DNA of 6,237 nucleotides from Cloacibacillus sp. (GTDB lineage: Bacteria > Synergistota > Synergistia > Synergistales > Synergistaceae). The notes under the pieces are model-generated. The model was not told where the DNA came from. It saw only the letters and a list, made by a program, of their open reading frames with translations, and ran no database searches. How positions within the stretch are numbered: the stretch's first letter is position 1; every line of letters begins with the position of its first letter. Positions 1-3,062 of this stretch are shown here, one piece after another. The stretch spans positions 1 through 6,237 of the forward strand of contig NZ_JAJBUX010000010.1 in assembly GCF_020860125.1 (NCBI RefSeq). Reading direction: 5' to 3'. Position numbers and translations under genes: made by a program.

Positions 1-28
1 CGCCTTCTAACTGGGCGGCATCGGGAAC

Positions 29-520
29 ATGGGGGGCGCTTATACCTACAACGAACCGCTCGTCGGCTGGGAATTTGTACGCGACTGCGCCGCCGAGGTA
101 AAAAAACGCGGGCTGAAAAACGCCGCCGTCACCAACGGCTCCATCTCGGCGGAGACGCTCTCTGAACTGCTGCCCTACATCGACGCCTACAACATCGACC
201 TCAAGGGCTTCACACACGAATACTACCGTAAGCTCGGAGGCGATCTGGAGGCGGTCAAAGAGTTCATAAAGAAAGCCGCCGCCGGAGCCCACGTCGAACT
301 GACGACCCTCATCGTACCGGAGGAAAACGACGGCGCCGATGAAATGGCGGCGCTCTCCGCCTGGGTCGCCTCAGTCGACAGGAAGATCCCCCTCCATCTC
401 ACACGCTTCTTCCCCCGCAGACTCATGCGCGACAGAAAGCCCACGGAGACGGCGTTGCTGCGCCGATTGGCGGAAATCGCGGCTAAACGGCTCAACACCG
501 TCGTCCTGGGGAACATCTAG
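29..520 (+). CDS. amrS: AmmeMemoRadiSam system radical SAM enzyme (AmrS), C-terminal part only, 5' end missing or disrupted
   Basis: This is the C-terminal half of a radical SAM enzyme of the AmmeMemoRadiSam (AMMECR1/MEMO/radical SAM) type, whose substrate is not well established. Recognisable in order are AYTYNEP (residues 4-10), the VTNG strand motif (34-37), NIDLKG (55-60), TTLIVPEEND (92-101), LHLTRFFPR (122-130) and the C-terminal VVLGNI. The CxxxCxxC cluster motif should lie upstream and is outside the window. The ATG at 29 is only the first in-frame methionine: no Shine-Dalgarno precedes it, and family-like sequence (LGGIGN) continues upstream in frame to a TAA at 8-10. The gene is therefore either frameshifted or nonsense-mutated there, or the window edge carries a sequence error. 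Family membership is fairly sure. Whether the gene is intact cannot be decided here. Confidence 0.75.
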   Translation: MGGAYTYNEPLVGWEFVRDCAAEVKKRGLKNAAVTNGSISAETLSELLPYIDAYNIDLKGFTHEYYRKLGGDLEAVKEFIKKAAAGAHVELTTLIVPEENDGADEMAALSAWVASVDRKIPLHLTRFFPRRLMRDRKPTETALLRRLAEIAAKRLNTVVLGNI

Positions 521-558
521 CGCAAAAAATACATATTCCGCCTTTGCGCAAGGCATAC

Positions 559-588
559 AAAAAGTGCGGCAGGTAAATCCTGCCGCAC
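559..588 (-). terminator. Intrinsic terminator of the first small membrane protein gene
   Basis: A perfect 10-bp stem (564-573 pairing with 579-588, GTGCGGCAGG and its complement) has a 5-nt loop. On the minus strand it is followed by five T (plus-strand A run 559-563). On the plus strand no T run follows, so it serves the minus-strand gene at 666-815 and not the radical SAM gene. Confidence 0.85.
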
Positions 589-609
589 CTATCTAAAGGG
601 AGAGGGTAT

Positions 610-631
610 AGTCTGTGAGTGGGGACAGACT
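610..631 (-). other. Hairpin in the 3' untranslated region of the first small gene
   Basis: A perfect 7-bp inverted repeat (AGTCTGT at 610-616, ACAGACT at 625-631) has an 8-nt loop. It lies between the stop codon of the small gene at 666-815 and its terminator. It could protect the 3' end of that mRNA, or act as a weak end signal for the plus-strand gene that stops at 520, since a loosely T-rich stretch follows at 632-650. No function is shown. Confidence 0.45.
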
Positions 632-665
632 CGTAAACTCTTTCTTTATATGACGTGCAAAGCTC

Positions 666-815
666 TTACATCGCCTTCGCGGCTACCTTAGCGCCCTCTT
701 TTTCTTTTCCGTAATCGCGCCAAACTTCGCCAATTTCCATAACGACCGCAAAGACAAGGCTGCCGACCGCTGTAAAGACGGTGATCCCATACATAAACAT
801 TTCTCCATATGCCAT
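666..815 (-). CDS. Small single-span membrane protein, paralogue 1 (49 aa)
   Basis: This short gene reads from ATG at 815 to TAA at 666. AGGAGG (plus 824-829) lies 8 nt upstream of the start, an ideal ribosome binding site. The product begins MAYGEMFMYGITVFTAVGSL. One hydrophobic helix spans about residues 6-28 and ends at W32, followed by a charged tail (RDYGKEKEGAKVAAKAM). Residues 1-32 align without gaps to the products at 1041-1205 and 1400-1552. Invariant in all three are M1, E5, F14, T15, A16, S19, F22, A23, M26 and W32. The gene stands alone between its own promoter and terminator. I do not recognise the family. The size and topology suit an accessory subunit of a transporter or other membrane complex, or a type I toxin-like peptide. 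No partner gene is nearby. Paralogy, ribosome binding site and flanking signals make a real gene likely. Confidence 0.75.
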   Translation of the reverse strand: MAYGEMFMYGITVFTAVGSLVFAVVMEIGEVWRDYGKEKEGAKVAAKAM

Positions 816-881
816 TGTGACAACCTCCTCAGGATGTACTATATTTAAAATCTTCGGAATCGGCCGTTCCTGATGGCATTA

Positions 882-910
882 ATAATATCAGCCCTTTATA
901 GATTAGTAAA
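882..910 (-). promoter_or_regulatory. Sigma70-like promoter of small gene 1
   Basis: On the minus strand the -35 is TTTACT (plus 905-910), the spacer is 17 bp, and the -10 is TATTAT (plus 882-887). The predicted start is near 875, giving a leader of about 60 nt. The same arrangement occurs upstream of the second small gene, which strengthens the call. Confidence 0.65.
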
Positions 911-930
911 ACGACAAAAATAGATATGTG

Positions 931-949
931 ACATGAAAAAATATCATGT
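931..949 (-). promoter_or_regulatory. Candidate activator site upstream of small gene 1 promoter
   Basis: The inverted repeat ACATGA-N7-TCATGT is centred near 940, about 65 bp upstream of the predicted transcription start, where class I activators bind. The inner ATGA-N7-TCAT is kept at the equivalent place in copy B (1322-1336). The regulator is unknown and the site is inferred only from symmetry, position and conservation. Confidence 0.35.
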
Positions 950-959
950 TTGCTGGGAT

Positions 960-991
960 AAAAAAAGAAGCGGCGGAGAAACCTCCGGCGC
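960..991 (-). terminator. Intrinsic terminator of small gene 2
   Basis: The stem pairs 970-978 with 983-991, with one G-G mismatch (973/988) and a 4-nt loop. It is followed on the minus strand by TTC and seven T (plus-strand A run 960-966). It lies 49 nt beyond the stop codon of the gene at 1041-1205. Confidence 0.75.
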
Positions 992-1040
992 GCCTACTTT
1001 AAAGAAAGGAGGAGCAAAATCCGCCGCGCGGGGACAGACG

Positions 1041-1205
1041 TCAAACCGAATGCAGCTGCCTCCGCGCGCCTGCCATCCCGGACTCTTTTTCATCACAGTG
1101 ACCGCCGCTCCATATTTCCCGCACCACCATCACTGCCGCAAAACAAAAGCTGCCGGCCGCCGTAAAGGCGGTAAGTGCTATCAACATGATCTCCGCAAAT
1201 GTCAT
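1041..1205 (-). CDS. Small single-span membrane protein, paralogue 2 (54 aa)
   Basis: The gene reads from ATG at 1205 to TGA at 1041, with AGGAGG (plus 1214-1219) 8 nt upstream of the start. The product begins MTFAEIMLIALTAFTAAGSF, with one hydrophobic helix at about residues 6-28, E30 and W32. A polar tail of 22 residues contains H36, C37 and several charged residues. It shares 14 of the first 32 residues with paralogue 1 and 13 with paralogue 3, without gaps. The start region (ribosome binding site, GTCACA and ATG) is almost the same as in paralogue 1, and promoter and upstream DNA are nearly identical, so the two arose by tandem duplication. The tail is unlike those of its relatives, so constraint seems to fall on the helix. 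Function is unknown; the reasoning given for paralogue 1 applies. Confidence 0.72.
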   Translation of the reverse strand: MTFAEIMLIALTAFTAAGSFCFAAVMVVREIWSGGHCDEKESGMAGARRQLHSV

Positions 1206-1255
1206 TGTGACGACCTCCTCATATACCGCTGAATTTTATTATTTATGAATCACTT

Positions 1256-1338
1256 GTTCCTTATGGCTAAATGATATCAACCCTTTATAAATTAGTAAAA
1301 CGACAAAAACAGATATGTAGTATGAAAAAATATCATGT
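1256..1338 (-). repeat. Promoter/upstream repeat, copy B
   Basis: This is the second copy of the block at 866-949, upstream of small gene 2. It keeps the promoter boxes, the A-rich tract between -35 and the dyad, and the inner part of the dyad ATGA-N7-TCAT (1322-1336). The outer dyad bases have changed, so symmetry is weaker than in copy A. Confidence 0.8.
1271..1299 (-). promoter_or_regulatory. Sigma70-like promoter of small gene 2
   Basis: On the minus strand the -35 is TTTACT (plus 1294-1299), the spacer is 17 bp, and the -10 is TATCAT (plus 1271-1276). Both boxes sit at the same distance from the start codon as in copy A. The upstream DNA to 1338 is also conserved. Confidence 0.65.
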
Positions 1339-1348
1339 ATAAAAATAC

Positions 1349-1374
1349 AAAAAAAGTGCGGCCGCAAGGGCCGC
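1349..1374 (-). terminator. Intrinsic terminator of small gene 3
   Basis: A 6-bp perfect GC stem (GCGGCC at 1358-1363 with GGCCGC at 1369-1374) has a 5-nt loop. On the minus strand a short AC is followed by seven T (plus-strand A run 1349-1355). It lies 25 nt beyond the stop codon at 1400. Confidence 0.8.
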
Positions 1375-1399
1375 GCCTCTTCCCTGGGAGGAATGTCTA

Positions 1400-1552
1400 T
1401 TAACAACCGGCTCTCTGTGCCTCGGTCTGTGGGACCGCCGTTCCAGCCGGTTCGCTCCAAATTGTCGCCTTCAGCATATACAGCGCGAATACGGCGGAGA
1501 CCAGTGCCGTAAACCCCATCGTGCTCATCAGAATTATCTCACCTAACGGCAT
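1400..1552 (-). CDS. Small single-span membrane protein, paralogue 3 (50 aa)
   Basis: The gene reads from ATG at 1552 to TAA at 1400. AGGAGG (plus 1561-1566) lies 8 nt upstream of this ATG. A longer reading from an ATG at 1600 has no such site and would lie over the -10 box, so the shorter start is chosen. The product begins MPLGEIILMSTMGFTALVSA, with a hydrophobic helix at about residues 6-28, W32 and a tail rich in A, E, P and Q ending in C50. It aligns to paralogues 1 and 2 over residues 1-32 without gaps, sharing 12 and 13 residues. It is the most diverged copy: its upstream region matches the other two only around the -35 box. It is a monocistronic unit with its own promoter and terminator. 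Function is unknown. Confidence 0.75.
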   Translation of the reverse strand: MPLGEIILMSTMGFTALVSAVFALYMLKATIWSEPAGTAVPQTEAQRAGC

Positions 1553-1589
1553 CACAATTACCTCCTTCGTCTGCCTTCGTTGTGCGCAG

Positions 1590-1619
1590 AGTATAGCCAA
1601 GAGGCGATAGATAAGTAAA
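1590..1619 (-). promoter_or_regulatory. Sigma70-like promoter of small gene 3
   Basis: On the minus strand the -35 is TTTACT (plus 1614-1619), the spacer is 18 bp, and the -10 is TATACT (plus 1590-1595). The -35 box and its flank (TTTACTTATCTAT) resemble the -35 flanks of small genes 1 and 2. The leader would be only about 30 nt. Confidence 0.55.
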
Positions 1620-1685
1620 TCAAAATATTTCTCTATTTCACTATCGGCACGTAATTTTACCTAGATGAAAAAATCCTGTTTCCAA

Positions 1686-1798
1686 GCGGTTTTATCGGCC
1701 TTCTACAAACGAACCGCCGGCAATATATGGCACAGGCCAATATCAGCGGCGGTTTTCGGCGCGAAAGCCGATAATTACATTCTGATAGTTATTTTTTT
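1686..1798. other. Gene-free stretch with nested inverted repeats and a T7 run
   Basis: Between the promoter of small gene 3 and the racemase terminator (about 1620-1825) I see no convincing gene. The DNA can fold in several ways. TTATCGGC (1692-1699) pairs with GCCGATAA (1767-1774). Inside it, AACCGCCG (1712-1719) pairs with CGGCGGTT (1747-1754), and within that loop TGGC pairs with GCCA (about 1728-1739). A competing pairing joins GCGGTT (1686-1691) to AACCGC (1712-1717). TATCAG (1741-1746) can pair with CTGATA (1782-1787), shortly before seven T at 1792-1798 on the plus strand. This could be a small RNA or a remnant of a repeat element. No good promoter is visible. Confidence 0.4.
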
Positions 1799-1825
1799 AT
1801 ATAAATACTTACATAAACTTGATAT

Positions 1826-1878
1826 AAAAAGCGCAGCGGCCCCGGCGCGAGAGAAGGTTCTTGCCCGCCGGAGCCGCT
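1826..1878 (-). terminator. Intrinsic terminator of the racemase gene
   Basis: A long stem pairs 1835-1847 with 1866-1878: 12 pairs around one C/A mismatch. On the minus strand a few bases follow and then five T (plus-strand A run 1826-1830). It begins 35 nt after the stop codon of the gene at 1913-2917. Confidence 0.85.
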
Positions 1879-1912
1879 TTCGCGGAGAAATTACGCAATA
1901 TTGCCCATTCGA

Positions 1913-2917
1913 TTAGTGAAGAAGAAAACCCGGAAGTAAAGGATCGCTCTCATGGCTGATGAGCCAGTTGAATCCGATGATGTTCGCGCTGCCTTTGATA
2001 AAGGGGATGATCGAGCGAAATTCTCCGATCATCGGCCCCTCCTCGTAATGCCCCTCAAAAATGGTGCCGAGGATGCTCTCGTGAAAAAAGGGCTCATTGG
2101 GCGAGAGCTCGCCTTTGTCGGCGAGCAGCGCCATCTTGGCGCAGGTGCCGGTGCCGCAGGGCGAGCGGTCCACGTTGCAGGTACCGAAGACGACGCAGTT
2201 GCGGGCATGCTCCCCCTCCCGGTGCAGCCCAAACTCCGCGAGCAGGATCTTATTATTCATCGGTATCTGCGGGTGGCGCACCGTATGCTGCCTGTTGGCC
2301 TCCTCCATCACCTCGACGCCGAGCTTGATCAGGCGCGCTGACTCCTGCGGCACCAGATCAAGGCCGAAGTCCGCAGCGTCCAGGATCGCGAAAAAGCTGC
2401 CGCCGAAGCAGACGTCAAACTTCACCGTCCGCCCGAGCGATGGAAGAAAGAGGTCGAGGCCGCGCGCGTATACGAAAGAGGGGACGTTCTGCAATGTCGC
2501 GCTGACAGCCTCGCCATTTACGACCTCGACCTTAAGCGTGACGAGGCCCACAGGAGTGTCGAGTTTAACGTAAGTATAGGGCTCAAAGACCTGAACCATC
2601 TGCAGATTCACCATCGCCGAGGCGAGGCCGATCGAACCGTGACCGCACATTGAGACGCTGCCGCCCGAGTCGCAGAAGATGACGCCGGTGTCGGCCTCCT
2701 TGTGTACTGGCGGCACCATGATCGCGCCAAACATATCGGCGTGGCCGCGCGGCTCCGTCATTATAAAGCGGCGAAAATCGTTGTGATTATGGCGGAAGTC
2801 CACCCACTTCTCCGCCATCGAGGCGCCACGGAAAATCGGCGCGCCGCCGATGACGATACGGGTGGGCTCTCCGCATGTGTGCGAGTCTACTACGGCGACC
2901 ATTTTGCCGATTTTCAT
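1913..2917 (-). CDS. Proline racemase family protein (proline racemase or 4-hydroxyproline epimerase)
   Basis: This complete 334-residue cytosolic enzyme of the proline racemase family (usual length about 330-340) interconverts L- and D-proline, or epimerises hydroxyproline, without a cofactor. The N-terminal DSHTCGEPTRIVIGG (residues 11-25) and EPRGHADMFGA (55-65) are typical. The first catalytic cysteine is C91 in MCGHGSIG and the second is C254 in DRSPCGTGT. Having both favours racemase/epimerase over the dehydratase branch, where one cysteine is replaced. The C-terminal ESILGTIFEGH and KGSANIIGFN also match clostridial proline racemases as I remember them. The ATG at 2917 is chosen because GGGGGAG lies just upstream and the family-typical start (MKIGKMVAVVDSHT) follows; a longer reading to 2983 adds unrelated residues. 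In amino-acid fermenters D-proline feeds proline reductase, but no reductase genes are in view. Substrate is not certain. Confidence 0.93.
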   Translation of the reverse strand: MKIGKMVAVVDSHTCGEPTRIVIGGAPIFRGASMAEKWVDFRHNHNDFRRFIMTEPRGHADMFGAIMVPPVHKEADTGVIFCDSGGSVSMCGHGSIGLASAMVNLQMVQVFEPYTYVKLDTPVGLVTLKVEVVNGEAVSATLQNVPSFVYARGLDLFLPSLGRTVKFDVCFGGSFFAILDAADFGLDLVPQESARLIKLGVEVMEEANRQHTVRHPQIPMNNKILLAEFGLHREGEHARNCVVFGTCNVDRSPCGTGTCAKMALLADKGELSPNEPFFHESILGTIFEGHYEEGPMIGEFRSIIPFIKGSANIIGFNWLISHESDPLLPGFLLH

Positions 2918-2954
2918 GCTTTCATCTCCCCCTATTGTCTTCGAAATTACTTTT

Positions 2955-2983
2955 ATAGTAACAGAGAGGGAAGATTTTAGCAA
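2955..2983 (-). promoter_or_regulatory. Candidate promoter of the racemase gene
   Basis: On the minus strand the -35 is TTGCTA (plus 2978-2983), the spacer is 17 bp, and the -10 is TACTAT (plus 2955-2960), each matching four of six consensus bases. AT-rich DNA lies upstream. It is about 40 nt from the start codon. Confidence 0.45.
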
Positions 2984-3010
2984 CCGTAGGTTATTTTTAA
3001 TTTAATAAGA

Positions 3011-3035
3011 AATTTATATTATAAATTAAGCTTAA
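3011..3035. promoter_or_regulatory. AT-rich palindromes between channel and racemase genes
   Basis: AATTTATA-T-TATAAATT (3011-3027) is a perfect 8-bp-arm palindrome. It overlaps a second 10-bp palindrome TTAAGCTTAA (3026-3035). They sit about 30-50 bp upstream of the racemase -35 box and 28 bp past the channel stop. They could be an operator or upstream element. They lack the GC stem and T run of an intrinsic terminator, so no clear terminator separates the two genes. Confidence 0.3.
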
Positions 3036-3062
3036 ATATTCAGATAGTAACTACAAAAAACA

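Larger units (their letters stand above)
866..949 (-). repeat. Promoter/upstream repeat, copy A
   Basis: This block covers the early leader, promoter and upstream region of small gene 1 and recurs at 1256-1338. Over the best 55 nt (895-949 against 1284-1338) 50 positions are identical, and all five differences are transitions. The rest aligns with one single-base gap. The adjacent coding regions are also related, so this is the best preserved part of a tandem duplication with a period of 389-390 bp. Confidence 0.8.

Noticed and set aside
1005..1014. Strong plus-strand Shine-Dalgarno-like sequence AAAGGAGGAG
   Set aside because: No ATG, GTG or TTG follows at a usable distance (next ATG at 1050). 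It is better seen as a pyrimidine tract in the minus-strand transcript.
933..1232. Plus-strand open frame of 99 codons
   Set aside because: It begins in the promoter repeat, runs antisense over small gene 2, has no ribosome binding site near its ATG, and its product has no family-like features.
1239..1460. Minus-strand open frame of 73 codons with a hydrophobic C-terminal part
   Set aside because: It overlaps the C-terminus of small gene 3, its terminator and the promoter repeat. The partial counterpart in copy A is explained by nucleotide conservation of the promoter block.
1665..1916. Plus-strand open frame of 83 codons
   Set aside because: It has no ribosome binding site, runs through the inverted repeats and the racemase terminator, and its composition is not protein-like.
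1952..2573. Plus-strand open frames antisense to the racemase gene
   Set aside because: They are shadow frames of a well supported conserved enzyme, with no initiation signals.
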